Positions 33,304-42,456 of a stretch of DNA of 64,000 nt are shown in pieces. Source of the stretch: Muribaculaceae bacterium (GTDB lineage Bacteria; Pseudomonadota; Alphaproteobacteria; Rs-D84); contig JAMPEH010000009.1 in assembly GCA_023665245.1 (NCBI GenBank), positions 3,706 to 67,705 on the forward strand, read 5' to 3'. A program made the position numbers and the translations under genes. How positions within the stretch are numbered: position 1 is the stretch's first letter; each line of letters begins with the position of its first letter. Under the pieces are notes generated by a model. It searched no databases, had not been told where the DNA came from, and worked only from the letters and a program-made list of their open reading frames with translations.

Positions 33304-33777
33304 CTAAAGTTCTGTCATTTCAATTGGCACAGTTTTATTTGAAATATGGTCTACAAATAGCTTCAAATGGTTTTTCTGCTCCTTTAAATCCGTTCCAAAT
33401 TGATGACTTGGAATATACATTTTCATAATAAATCCGCCATGCTGTGTTTTGCCATAAAAAGAAAAATTCATCCCGCCAAATGCTTTCTTCACCATTATAT
33501 TTGAAAGCTCATGTAACTGCATCTGGTAACATTCGTGAAATTTCCCATACAAATCAAACACGGCAACCAAAAGTCTTCCTGCCGTCGTTGTTGCCGCAAA
33601 TGCCTTACATGTAGCCACATAATGAGAATGCTTTGCAGGCAGTAAGGAAATTTTAGCCCCTCTTGGTTCCTCCATATCAGCCAACACTTCATCCCCACAT
33701 GTTCGTTCTCCATCAACCATGAATTTTGAAAAAATAAACTGATATGTCTCTGTTTTAAATGGGGTTTTGGCTTCCAT
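33304..33777 (-). CDS. Hypothetical protein
   Basis: A 157-residue soluble protein with no signal peptide or membrane segment. GGAGAG precedes the ATG. Alpha/beta content is likely, with His/Tyr-rich stretches (LLPAKHSHYVATCKAFAATT). It has a PilZ-like feel in the middle (MNFSFYGKTQHGGFIMKMYI) but I cannot support that. It is near the FliD-like gene and may belong to the same regulon. Confidence 0.7.
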   Translation of the reverse strand: MEAKTPFKTETYQFIFSKFMVDGERTCGDEVLADMEEPRGAKISLLPAKHSHYVATCKAFAATTTAGRLLVAVFDLYGKFHECYQMQLHELSNIMVKKAFGGMNFSFYGKTQHGGFIMKMYIPSHQFGTDLKEQKNHLKLFVDHISNKTVPIEMTEL

Positions 33778-33804
33778 TACATCTCTCCTCCTAACTACTT
33801 CTCA

Positions 33805-33996
33805 TCATACACCAGCTTTTTGTTTCAAGGCTCTACGTCTTTCAATTTCCATTTCTGCATCTTTCCCACAATTATTATAATATTCTACTTTTTGCTCTAT
33901 TGTCATATCTTTTGTCCGTTCATAATTCCATTCACGAATTTTATGAATATCTTCAATCGTAAAATTTGGACTAATAACTAATGATTCCATAATCAT
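33805..33996 (-). CDS. Putative antitoxin of a PIN-domain pair
   Basis: A 63-residue, highly charged protein (MESLVISPNFTIEDIHKIRE then IEIERRR-type tail). Its ATG overlaps the stop of the PIN gene by 4 bases (ATGA), or it starts 6 bases later at 33990. Small charged proteins coupled to a PIN gene are normally the antitoxin. The order here, toxin first, is the reverse of the classical one but known in some families. The protein family is not recognised. Confidence 0.75.
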   Translation of the reverse strand: MIMESLVISPNFTIEDIHKIREWNYERTKDMTIEQKVEYYNNCGKDAEMEIERRRALKQKAGV

Positions 33997-34469
33997 CCCT
34001 CACTTTCCAATAATACAGATGGATTAATAATATCTATTCCTTTATAACTTTCTAAATCAGTAATTGCTCTTATACCTCTAATGGTTTTAATATTTACAAT
34101 ATGTCTAAAATTCCATGATATGATACAATCACAGTTATTCACAACTGCTGCGGCTATATGCTGGCAATCATCAAAACTTTTTGGTCTTAATATACCCATA
34201 TCAATAATCTTTTGTGCAAGTTCCACAATCTCAGCATTTATTTCCAACTTTGTATACTCAATATCACTCAAATAATCAAATAGCACATTTTTCTTTGGCT
34301 CCGAACACTTCCCAATCTCATCTATCGTCACCTGTGAAAGGTATATATCATATTTTCCATTTACGAATTCTTTCCAGAGTTCTAACGTATCTTTCATACG
34401 TTCCGGTGCATCGTCCTGAGACAAATAACTAATAACCGATGTATCTAAATATACCTTTAATTTGCGCAT
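33993..34469 (-). CDS. PIN-domain putative endoribonuclease toxin
   Basis: A 158-residue PIN-fold protein. ATG 34469 is chosen with GGGAGAG upstream. VYLDTSVISYLSQ near the N-terminus holds the first catalytic Asp. IDEIG near residue 55 has the Glu. KSFDDCQHIAAAVVNNCDC near residue 107 has the third acid, followed by WNFRHIVN. PIN toxins cut tRNA or mRNA unless their antitoxin binds. The likely antitoxin overlaps its 3' end. Confidence 0.88.
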   Translation of the reverse strand: MRKLKVYLDTSVISYLSQDDAPERMKDTLELWKEFVNGKYDIYLSQVTIDEIGKCSEPKKNVLFDYLSDIEYTKLEINAEIVELAQKIIDMGILRPKSFDDCQHIAAAVVNNCDCIISWNFRHIVNIKTIRGIRAITDLESYKGIDIINPSVLLESEG

Positions 34470-34565
34470 ATAACATCTCTCCCTCAAATCTATTTCTTAT
34501 ATATCAACTATCTTTCCCACTTTGACATTTATTACAGCATTTTACAATCAGCCGCCTCCCAAAAC

Positions 34566-35786
34566 CTACAACTCACTACAAACCTGAAAAATATAGAATT
34601 TCAAATAGTACGACTCATCAGCCGCCCAAAGTATCGGATGGTCGGGTGCCTGCGTTTTAAACTCCACCTGTCTTAACCGCTTGTGGGCATTATTTGCCGC
34701 CTGATGAATGGTCTTTGTGAACAGCTCATAATCCATAAAATGGGAGCAGGAGCAGGTCGCAAGAAATCCACCGTCACGCACAAGCTTCATACCCCTTAGG
34801 TTAATCTCCCTGTATCCCTTTATGGCATTTTTTACAGAGCTTCTTGATTTCGTAAATGCAGGCGGGTCAAGAATTACAACATCGTAGCTTTTTCCCTCCG
34901 CCTCCATTCTCGGCAAAAAATCAAATACATTTTCACATACAAAATGAACCTTCTCCTCGAGAAAGTTCAATCGTGCGTTTTCCCTTGCACATTTTATTGC
35001 AAGCTCCGATGCATCAACACCCACTACGTTCCTCGCACCTGCAATACCTGCATTTAATGCAAATGAGCCGGTATGGGTAAAGCAGTCAAGCACATCTGCA
35101 TCCTTACAAAGTGTCTGTATGGCTTTTCTGTTATATTTCTGGTCAAGGAAAAACCCTGTTTTTTGTCCATCCTCTACATCCACAATATACTTGACGCCAT
35201 TTTCCACGATTGGCACCTTTGTGTCAAAGGATTCACCGATAAAGCCCTTGCTTCGTACCATGCCTTCTTTTTCACGCACCTTGGCATCGCTTCTCTCATA
35301 AACCCCGCGAATATTGATTCCGTCAGCCGCAAGCACTTCCTTTAAAATGTCAATGATATCCTGCTTGAGCCTGTCTATTCCAAGTGCAAGCGACTCAACA
35401 ACCAAAACATCGCTAAACTTATCTACCACAAGTCCAGGAAAAAAATCCGCCTCACCAAATATGACCCTGCAGCTACTTGTATCCACAGTCTTTTTTCTGT
35501 ATTCCCATGCATTTTTAACACGTAAATATAAAAAGTCACTGTCAATTTCCTGATTCACATTTCTAGTCAGCATCCGTATTGATAGTTTCGACTTCCGGTT
35601 TATAAAACCCTTCCCCATAGGGTATCCGTCAAAATCCCGCACAAGCACAATGTCCCCATCGTCAAAGCTTCCCATGACACTCTCTATCTCGTTGTCGTAT
35701 ATCCAAAGCCCGCCTGCTTTTAGAGTTCTTCCCTCCCCCTTTTTGAGAACCGCCACAGCCCTTGCCTCATACTGTTTATATTCCAC
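34566..35786 (-). CDS. PUA-domain rRNA large subunit methyltransferase (RlmI-like)
   Basis: A 406-residue SAM-dependent methyltransferase starting at GTG 35786, with GGAGG 8 bases upstream. The N-terminal PUA RNA-binding domain covers about 1-75. The middle links to a Rossmann methylase: VLDCFTHTGSFALNA (SAM motif I), the catalytic VVILDPPAFTKSR near residue 290, and the Cys in LATCSCSHFM. RlmI methylates C5 of a cytosine in 23S rRNA; the paralogues RlmK/RlmL have related activities. The family is sure; the exact base is inferred. It follows the TPR-DUF4037 gene by 32 bases. Confidence 0.9.
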   Translation of the reverse strand: MEYKQYEARAVAVLKKGEGRTLKAGGLWIYDNEIESVMGSFDDGDIVLVRDFDGYPMGKGFINRKSKLSIRMLTRNVNQEIDSDFLYLRVKNAWEYRKKTVDTSSCRVIFGEADFFPGLVVDKFSDVLVVESLALGIDRLKQDIIDILKEVLAADGINIRGVYERSDAKVREKEGMVRSKGFIGESFDTKVPIVENGVKYIVDVEDGQKTGFFLDQKYNRKAIQTLCKDADVLDCFTHTGSFALNAGIAGARNVVGVDASELAIKCARENARLNFLEEKVHFVCENVFDFLPRMEAEGKSYDVVILDPPAFTKSRSSVKNAIKGYREINLRGMKLVRDGGFLATCSCSHFMDYELFTKTIHQAANNAHKRLRQVEFKTQAPDHPILWAADESYYLKFYIFQVCSEL

Positions 35787-35818
35787 GTGATTTTCCTCCA
35801 CTCATGCAGCTGTTTCCG

Positions 35819-38521
35819 CTACATTTTCATTTCTGCATCCGCCACGGAATTATATCCGTATCCCTTTGCAGTATTATTCATAATAATGTACGCCAGATTT
35901 CTTCCACCCTTTTTGGTATCTACAATAAACTGACCATACCGCACCAAGGTTTCATCTGAATAGGTTCCAAGCTCTCCACGTAAATATGTCTCGTAGGAGG
36001 TATCTACGGGATTATCCTCATATGTGTGGATTTTTCTTGCATTTCCTGCCATCTTCGGATATTTTGCAGCAAATTCCTCCATCCACTCAACCTGTATTTT
36101 AATAATTTCCTCCTGAATGGCAGTTCGTTCCTCGTCCCTTACAGGAAGGGTGTCCGCAAGTTCAGCATACTGTTCAGGCGACGTAGACTTCATCATACGT
36201 GCATATTTTTCCGTTATCAGATTCCAGCCCCGTTCCTCTGCATCAAGCAAATCGCCTCTGTAACTTTCCAAAAGGTCCTCGTTCCATGCCATATACTGGC
36301 TTCGCCGCATCAGCGAAAATGTATTCCAGTCATCCTGACAGTCAGCACGACCGCCCTCATTTTCCACCTTATCAAACTGCTGCCACTCATGCATGACAAT
36401 GTCATCCACAAGCTCATCCTTTTTTGTCTTGACAGGCTCCTGGGCTATCGTTTCCGTCGGTTCATCCACAGGTGTATCCTCCGTAATATCCTCCGTGCTT
36501 TCATCTGTTACCACAAAGGTTCTCGTATGCCCCGTTGCACTATCCACAAGCATCTGGCAGTAATGATCCAAAAAGGTACTGTCCCCCGTTATAAGACCTG
36601 CCGCAACCAGCTCTCCGTGAATTCTTTTTGCAATGGACTCAAACGAAAGGATAACCACATCATCTTCATTGATGCTATACGGATTATATTCCTTATCTGT
36701 CCATGCATCCATCTGGCAAGCCTGCCTTGAAATATCATCGAGCATAATTCCAACATCCTTAAGCTTATGCAGATTATCCATTCCCTTACGCATCCATTTA
36801 TAATACGGTGCATAGGTCTTATCCAAAATATAAGCAATTCTCATGGCACACTCAGCTGCCTTTGAAACGCACATCATGGCTGTGGTGTAATCCTCCCTCG
36901 CCATCATTCTTTCGTAGTTGCTCTGTGCGTACTGCGAAAAATAATGTAGCTGCTCCGCCAGCTTGAGCATCCACACCTTTCGTGGATAATATCCGAGAAG
37001 ACGTTCCCTTATCTTTGTAAACTCGCCCAAGTCATCCCTGAAAATCTGTCCGTTTACCGCTGCAGCAAGCTCCTCGTCCCGAATCTTATACCAAAACTCC
37101 TCTGGTATATCTGAGTAATCCGACAAATCCACCGTCCCCAAATCATTGTCTGGAAGCAAAAGCTTATTATAAAATTCAGATATTTTAAATACCCCGCGTC
37201 TTGCGTCAATAAACCGGTTGATACCATCCTGCTCCTGCCTGACAACCTCGTCATCCTTCTCATCAAGCATCCGGTAATTATCTCCGTATTTTGTAATAAG
37301 TGCCTCATACTCCATCTGAAGCTTGCCTGAAATTGCATCGTAATCCTCATCCGTAAGCCACATGCAAAAGCCGACCCCATAATCATGATCCATGGATATC
37401 GCATCATCAAAACCAAAGCAGTCCGAACCTTCACCTACAAGACCAACGGCTATCCGCTCTTCATACTGTGGAAACAGCCTCTGTATCATCGGCACTCCCT
37501 GCTCCCTGTAAAATGTCCTGCACCGCTGCATATTATTTTTGAAATATTTCTTTTCTTCCGCTTCTTCGTCCCCAGGCACTTCCTCATCTTCTTCGGCATC
37601 ACCAGCTTCTTCCGTTTCCTCAGCCTGTTCAGGCACATCCCTGAATAACGTGTCCTTTAACACATTGACATCCATTTCCGAACGTCGGAATGCACTCTCA
37701 TATTTTTCCTGTATCCTGTCATATGCCTCAGTGCGTCCCACATGCTTTTCCAGCTCAACCATTGCCCTGTCGTAATACTTGGCGGCACCTGCGTAATCCT
37801 CCACCATATAAAGTGCATCACCCATTGCAGAAAGTGCTGCACTGTAATGAAAATCCCTGCCACCATCCTTCTCGTATATTTTAAGTGCATGATTCAGATA
37901 GCTCATGGCTTCCTTGTATGTGTGCTCCGCCTCAGCAATCCGCTCCTCGCCATATACTCCGTTTTTCTCATTCTGGCTCACCTGAAACATTGTTACTGCC
38001 AGATTTGTCCGTGTGGTTGCCTGCTCAACAACAGCATTCGGATACCGGTCAACAATGCGGAGTGCCTTTTTCAGCATCGTCTCCGCACTGTCAAAATCAT
38101 TCATTTCCTGATATAAAAGGCTCCAATTATTGTACAGACTGGCATAGTTAAATTCGTTTGGAGATAAATTATTTTGATAGTTTTCCTCCACAATATGATA
38201 CAACTCCAAGGACTCCTCCAGCATTCCGTAGGCACGGTATGCATTGGCAACATTCAGCAGGCTGGTAGCATACTCGACCGTACCCGCAAGTTCCATTTTG
38301 TCCATAAGCTCTATTGTCTGACGACAACATTCCTTGCCTTTTTCATTTTGGCTTGTGTCACGGCAAAAGCCCATAAATTCATTTAAAAGTGTTATTGCGG
38401 CATAATAATCTGTCTCCTCATATGCCATCTCTATATTGGTCACGAGATAATTCTCTATATCTGCCAGAGAATTTTTCCCAAACATGCTGTCATATTCCAT
38501 TAATACTCTGTTAATATTCAT
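35819..38521 (-). CDS. TPR-DUF4037-DUF4125 multidomain protein
   Basis: A 900-residue cytoplasmic protein. ATG 38521 has GGAGG upstream; the longer frame lacks this. Residues 1-290 are tetratricopeptide repeats (for example NYASLYNNWSLLYQEMNDFD). A highly acidic linker follows near 300-320. Then comes a DUF4037 domain (about 325-600) with a nucleotidyltransferase-like signature, GEGSDCFGFDDAISMDHDYG. A DUF4125 domain occupies about 690-900. Proteins joining DUF4037 and DUF4125 occur in Clostridia and Actinobacteria; the activity is not known. The NTase-like motif suggests transfer of a nucleotide to a partner recognised by the TPRs. This is inferred. It is in a string with the RlmI-like gene. 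Confidence 0.85.
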   Translation of the reverse strand: MNINRVLMEYDSMFGKNSLADIENYLVTNIEMAYEETDYYAAITLLNEFMGFCRDTSQNEKGKECCRQTIELMDKMELAGTVEYATSLLNVANAYRAYGMLEESLELYHIVEENYQNNLSPNEFNYASLYNNWSLLYQEMNDFDSAETMLKKALRIVDRYPNAVVEQATTRTNLAVTMFQVSQNEKNGVYGEERIAEAEHTYKEAMSYLNHALKIYEKDGGRDFHYSAALSAMGDALYMVEDYAGAAKYYDRAMVELEKHVGRTEAYDRIQEKYESAFRRSEMDVNVLKDTLFRDVPEQAEETEEAGDAEEDEEVPGDEEAEEKKYFKNNMQRCRTFYREQGVPMIQRLFPQYEERIAVGLVGEGSDCFGFDDAISMDHDYGVGFCMWLTDEDYDAISGKLQMEYEALITKYGDNYRMLDEKDDEVVRQEQDGINRFIDARRGVFKISEFYNKLLLPDNDLGTVDLSDYSDIPEEFWYKIRDEELAAAVNGQIFRDDLGEFTKIRERLLGYYPRKVWMLKLAEQLHYFSQYAQSNYERMMAREDYTTAMMCVSKAAECAMRIAYILDKTYAPYYKWMRKGMDNLHKLKDVGIMLDDISRQACQMDAWTDKEYNPYSINEDDVVILSFESIAKRIHGELVAAGLITGDSTFLDHYCQMLVDSATGHTRTFVVTDESTEDITEDTPVDEPTETIAQEPVKTKKDELVDDIVMHEWQQFDKVENEGGRADCQDDWNTFSLMRRSQYMAWNEDLLESYRGDLLDAEERGWNLITEKYARMMKSTSPEQYAELADTLPVRDEERTAIQEEIIKIQVEWMEEFAAKYPKMAGNARKIHTYEDNPVDTSYETYLRGELGTYSDETLVRYGQFIVDTKKGGRNLAYIIMNNTAKGYGYNSVADAEMKM

Positions 38522-38546
38522 ACCGTGCCTCCACACATAATATTTT

Positions 38547-39383
38547 TTATCTCTCAGGTATCTGTTCAATTACATTATAGATATCATCCAGCCATGTTCC
38601 TTTAAAGTCTTCTATATGTCCCTCATCCACCTGCCTTCTAAGGTCAGGACAAAGAGGAATTTTTGCAATATTTTTTACGTCAAATTTATCTGCGGTATGC
38701 TCTAAATTGCTTTCACCAAAGATATAATGCCGTTTTCCACATGTGTCACATTCAAAATATGACATATTTTCCACGATTCCGATAATCGGTATGTTCATCA
38801 TGTCAGCCATGCGGACAGCCTTTTCCACAATCATCGAAACCAAATCCTGTGGAGATGTGACAACAATGATTCCGTCTATCGGAAGTGACTGGAATACAGT
38901 GAGGGGAACGTCCCCCGTTCCGGGAGGACAGTCTACAAACATACAGTCCATGTCGCCCCACATCACGTCACTCCAAAATTGCTTTACCGTTCCTGCTATA
39001 ATCGGTCCACGCCATATCACGGGTGCACCTGCATCATCCAGCAGTAAATTAATTGACATAAGCTTTATGCCTGTTTCCGTGACAACCGGTACTATCATAT
39101 CCTGCTCGGCATGTGCCGTTTTGTCCTCCAGATGGAAGGTTTTCGGTATAGATGGTCCCGTAATATCCGCATCCAAAATCGCAGTTTTTTTGTCCGCCCG
39201 CTGTGACATGACAGCCAAGAGGGATGTTACCAATGATTTCCCTACACCACCCTTTCCGCTGATTACCGCAATCACTTTTTTTACATGTGATGCCTTATTT
39301 TCAGGTGCCAAAAAGCTTTGCTCCGTTCTTTCACTGCAATCCTTGGCACAATTTCCGCAGTCGTGTGAACAATTTTCACTCAT
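38547..39383 (-). CDS. Mrp/NBP35-type Fe-S carrier ATPase
   Basis: A 278-residue P-loop protein. The deviant Walker A GKGGVGKSLVTSLLA is near residue 37. The N-terminus has a Cys cluster (CSHDCGNCAKDC) and the C-terminus has CDTCGKRHYIFG, where bridging Fe-S clusters are bound. FVDCPPGTGDVPLT is Walker B. Mrp/ApbC proteins load Fe-S clusters onto target proteins. AAGGAG is 8 bases before the ATG. It lies 25 bases upstream of the TPR-DUF4037 gene and 36 after the flavodiiron gene, so the three may be co-expressed. Confidence 0.92.
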   Translation of the reverse strand: MSENCSHDCGNCAKDCSERTEQSFLAPENKASHVKKVIAVISGKGGVGKSLVTSLLAVMSQRADKKTAILDADITGPSIPKTFHLEDKTAHAEQDMIVPVVTETGIKLMSINLLLDDAGAPVIWRGPIIAGTVKQFWSDVMWGDMDCMFVDCPPGTGDVPLTVFQSLPIDGIIVVTSPQDLVSMIVEKAVRMADMMNIPIIGIVENMSYFECDTCGKRHYIFGESNLEHTADKFDVKNIAKIPLCPDLRRQVDEGHIEDFKGTWLDDIYNVIEQIPER

Positions 39384-39419
39384 TGCCATATCTCCTTACA
39401 AGTTTCCCTAATGAATATT

Positions 39420-40589
39420 TTACTTTCCTGCCTCATATACCGCAGTAGCCAGTGCTTCCATATCCGCCATATTTTCCTGCTTCATCGTTGACTTTATCGT
39501 CACGACAGGTTCAAGCACCGTTACATCCTTCATCGGCTCAAGCATCGTCTTCATTGTCCTTGCCGCCGTCGGTGCCCACGAACCATTTTCAAGTATGCCC
39601 ACCGTACGCTTTTGATATGCCTTAACCTGTAGCTTGGACAGGAAGGTCTGCATGCAAGGGAACACGGAACCATCGTAGCTTGCCGCCGCAAGAATCATTC
39701 TGTCATAACGGAAAGCATCCTCGATGACCTCCGCCATATCTTCTCTTGCAAGGTCACTTACCACAACCTTTTCCTCACCCTTTGCCCTGATAAGCTCAGC
39801 CAGCTTCTCCGCCGCCTTCGCAGTATTTCCGTGAATAGATGCATATGCGATAAGAACACCCTTATTTTCAGGTGTGTAGCTGCTCCATTTGTCATAAAGG
39901 TCTATGTAATAAGAAAGATTTTCCGAAAGAATTGGTCCATGCAGCGGACATACTATCTGAATATCCAGGGCAGCCGCCTTCTTCAGCAATGCCTGCACAG
40001 GTGCACCATATTTACCGCATATGTTGAAATAATATCTTCTTGCCTCGCACGCCCAGTCTTCCTCCGTATCGAGTGCACCGAACTTTCCAAATCCGTCTGC
40101 CGAAAACAGTATCTTTTCGCTTTCCTCGTATGTAACCATAACCTCAGGCCAGTGCACCATTGGTGCCATAAAAAATTTGAGGCTGTGACCACCAAGTGAA
40201 AGCGTTTCCCCCTCTTTCACAACAACGGTTTTATTCTCTATGTTTTCTGCAAAAAATTGCGGGAACATTGAAAATGTCTTTGCATTTCCCACCAATTTAA
40301 TATCTGGGAAAAGTTCAATGGTTCTCGCAATACTTCCTGCATGGTCAGGCTCCAAATGTGATATAACAAGATAATCAGGCGTTTTTCCGCCCAATTCATT
40401 CATCAGATTTTGCTCCCACTCCTTTTGTCCTCTTGCATCAACTGTATCCATAATAGCAATTTTCTCATCCATAATCAGATATGAGTTGTATGCAATTCCG
40501 TTCGGGACCTCATACTGGCTCTCAAATAAATCAATATCCTTATCGTCAACTCCTATGTATTTTACGGTATCAGAAATCGTAATTTTCAT
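39420..40589 (-). CDS. fprA: Flavodiiron protein (FprA family)
   Basis: A 389-residue A-type flavoprotein. The metallo-beta-lactamase domain has the diiron motif SHLEPDHAGSI near residue 79 and HWPEVMVTYE near 147. The C-terminal flavodoxin domain starts near 246 with AYASIHGNTAKAAEKLA, the FMN loop. It reduces O2 to water or NO to N2O and protects strict anaerobes. GGAGG precedes the ATG. The start is divergent from the SPFH operon across a region that carries two palindromes. Confidence 0.95.
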   Translation of the reverse strand: MKITISDTVKYIGVDDKDIDLFESQYEVPNGIAYNSYLIMDEKIAIMDTVDARGQKEWEQNLMNELGGKTPDYLVISHLEPDHAGSIARTIELFPDIKLVGNAKTFSMFPQFFAENIENKTVVVKEGETLSLGGHSLKFFMAPMVHWPEVMVTYEESEKILFSADGFGKFGALDTEEDWACEARRYYFNICGKYGAPVQALLKKAAALDIQIVCPLHGPILSENLSYYIDLYDKWSSYTPENKGVLIAYASIHGNTAKAAEKLAELIRAKGEEKVVVSDLAREDMAEVIEDAFRYDRMILAAASYDGSVFPCMQTFLSKLQVKAYQKRTVGILENGSWAPTAARTMKTMLEPMKDVTVLEPVVTIKSTMKQENMADMEALATAVYEAGK

Positions 40590-40662
40590 TTGTATTACCT
40601 CCGATTAAAATAATAGTTAATTATATCATATTTACCATTAAGTGTAAAAGGGGTAATTTTGC

Positions 40663-40676
40663 TGAACGACCGTTCA
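40663..40676. promoter_or_regulatory. TetR-like palindrome between fprA and SPFH
   Basis: TGAACG AC CGTTCA is a perfect dyad of the kind bound by TetR/AcrR-family repressors. It lies 74 bases upstream of fprA and 56 before the SPFH promoter. Confidence 0.5.
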
Positions 40677-40731
40677 TACCCGTCGCAAGGCGGGCAATAT
40701 TATATAGAGACATACTTTAGAAATTTTTTCC

Positions 40732-40761
40732 TTGACACATACAATTATGCAGTGTTATTAT
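40732..40761 (+). promoter_or_regulatory. Promoter of the SPFH operon
   Basis: TTGACA at 40732-40737 and TATTAT at 40756-40761 with an 18-base spacer. The predicted start near 40768 falls inside the downstream palindrome. Confidence 0.8.
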
Positions 40762-40764
40762 AAC

Positions 40765-40781
40765 GATATCAAAATGATATC
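40765..40781. promoter_or_regulatory. Operator overlapping the SPFH transcription start
   Basis: GATATCA AAA TGATATC is a perfect dyad with a 3-base centre, directly after the -10 box. Binding there would block transcription, so a dedicated repressor is likely; none is encoded next to it. Confidence 0.6.
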
Positions 40782-40810
40782 AACTTAATAATCAAGGGAG
40801 GATGATACTT

Positions 40811-41875
40811 ATGAGTAATGAAGCAGAAAAAAATCAATCAACTACAGTTACAAACAAAGATGTAACAGAAAAGGAAATCACAAAGACAAATGGTTTTTCC
40901 ATGCTGTTTACGTTGTTGTTTGGGTTAATTTTATCCATTGCACTTATAATTTTGGGTGCCGTATTACTGGCAGCAGCGGCAGGCTCCGCAACAACAGCCA
41001 TGGGTGCCATCGCCATTATTTTGGGAGGCATCGCCCTGATTACGACATGTATTATGTTTGCAGGTCTTAAGGTTGTTCACCCAAATGAAGCAGTGGTATT
41101 CACATTGTTTGGTCAATATTACGGAACCATTAAACGTCCTGGCTATTACTACATTAACCCATTTGCATCTGCATACAATCCATCATCAAATGCAGGTTTA
41201 GGCTCAAATTTAGAGGCTGCCTTTACAGGGGACAGCCAGACAAGCGAAAAAAATAATGCGGCAGCGGTGGCAATGAACTTTGACAAAAAAATCTCAACAA
41301 AAACACTCACGTTTAACAACCACAGGCAAAAGGTAAATGACGCCCTTGGCAATCCTGTTATTATCGGTGCCGCTGTAATATGGAAGGTTGTAAACCCAAC
41401 AAAGGCTGTATTTAACGTGGACAACTACAAAAGCTTTCTGTCTATTCAATGCGACGCTGTCATAAGAAATAATGCAAGGCTATATCCTTATGATGTCATG
41501 GAAAATGATGTTGACGAAAAGACACTTCGGGGAAGCAGTCAGGAAATAGCTGACAACATGAAACAGGAGCTTCAACGCAGAGTTGACGAAGCGGGAATCG
41601 AAATCAAGGAGGTCCGTATCACCCATCTTGCATATTCTGAGGAAATTGCGGCTGCAATGCTCCAGAGACAGCAGGCAACAGCGATTATTGCCGCAAGACA
41701 GAAAATCGTCGAGGGTGCTGTCAGCATGGTTAAAATGGCTATCGACCAGTTAGGTGAGGAAGAAATTGTTGTCCTTGACGAAGAACGAAAAGCGGCAATG
41801 GTCAGCAACCTGCTTGTTGTTTTGTGCGGAAACAAAGATGCCCAGCCTGTCGTAAACAGCAGTTCCATTTATTAA
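40811..41875 (+). CDS. SPFH/Band 7 membrane protein
   Basis: A 354-residue stomatin/flotillin-like protein. ATG 40811 is chosen, with GGGAGG 9 bases upstream. A polar N-terminus is followed by two long hydrophobic segments at about 30-60 and 65-85. The SPFH domain starts at [20 protein letters not shown] and shows [14 protein letters not shown] and [15 protein letters not shown] helical tail [20 protein letters not shown] ends the domain. Such proteins form oligomeric platforms in the membrane that organise proteases and other partners. Two membrane/DNA-binding genes follow in the same operon. A strong promoter with operator lies upstream. Confidence 0.92.
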   Translation: MSNEAEKNQSTTVTNKDVTEKEITKTNGFSMLFTLLFGLILSIALIILGAVLLAAAAGSATTAMGAIAIILGGIALITTCIMFAGLKVVHPNEAVVFTLFGQYYGTIKRPGYYYINPFASAYNPSSNAGLGSNLEAAFTGDSQTSEKNNAAAVAMNFDKKISTKTLTFNNHRQKVNDALGNPVIIGAAVIWKVVNPTKAVFNVDNYKSFLSIQCDAVIRNNARLYPYDVMENDVDEKTLRGSSQEIADNMKQELQRRVDEAGIEIKEVRITHLAYSEEIAAAMLQRQQATAIIAARQKIVEGAVSMVKMAIDQLGEEEIVVLDEERKAAMVSNLLVVLCGNKDAQPVVNSSSIY

Positions 41876-41928
41876 CAAGGGGTGTCAAGTTTTTATGGCA
41901 TGGGTTAATATTCAAAGGAGGATATTTT

Positions 41929-42414
41929 ATGATAGAAAATGTACAAACCACAACCGTTGCCTTAAGCGATATCATGTCCAAGCTTATATTTATTGGTGCC
42001 TTTGCACTGATTGTACTTGTATTTCAAGTTGTATATGTATCCATAAAAAGCAGCCAATGTAAAAGCACAGGCATCAGCATTGACCTAAAACAATATAAAT
42101 CTTTTGTTTCCATGCTTCTTGCCATGTGCATTACAGGTTTTATGTACACAATAGTAGAAATTCTGCTGATTGTAGCAGGTCCAATCTCATATGAAATGGT
42201 TTACGGAACATCATTTGTATATATGGCAATTATCGGATTGTTATGTGCCATATCCGGACTGATCAAGGGCGTGATTGCAGGTAACAGTCTCATTCGGATT
42301 GCCAATGACACATCGCAAAAAAGCCTCAGCATAACAATGCTGCTTATGGCTGCAGCGGAAATACCATCCATCATATCCCTTGTTCTGTTTTTGCTGAAGT
42401 TTTTCGTAGAATAA
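41929..42414 (+). CDS. Four-helix membrane protein of the SPFH operon
   Basis: A 161-residue integral membrane protein. AGGAGG is 7 bases before ATG 41929. Four hydrophobic helices are clear at about 15-38, 52-80, 88-115 and 125-158. The second pair (IIGLLCAISGLIKGVIAGNS, then MAAAEIPSIISLVLFLLKFF) recalls the hairpin of ATP synthase proteolipids with a Glu in the last helix, and the length equals the duplicated V-type K subunit. The first pair does not match well. No ATPase genes are near, so proteolipid function is doubtful. It most likely partners the SPFH protein. Confidence 0.75.
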   Translation: MIENVQTTTVALSDIMSKLIFIGAFALIVLVFQVVYVSIKSSQCKSTGISIDLKQYKSFVSMLLAMCITGFMYTIVEILLIVAGPISYEMVYGTSFVYMAIIGLLCAISGLIKGVIAGNSLIRIANDTSQKSLSITMLLMAAAEIPSIISLVLFLLKFFVE

Positions 42415-42456
42415 ATGCAGCATCGGGCAAATAGATTCAAAGATAGGAGTGATAGC

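Noticed and set aside
41929..42414. Assignment as V-type ATP synthase subunit K
   Set aside because: Only the second helix pair resembles a proteolipid hairpin and no other ATPase subunit genes are near; kept as an unassigned 4TM protein.
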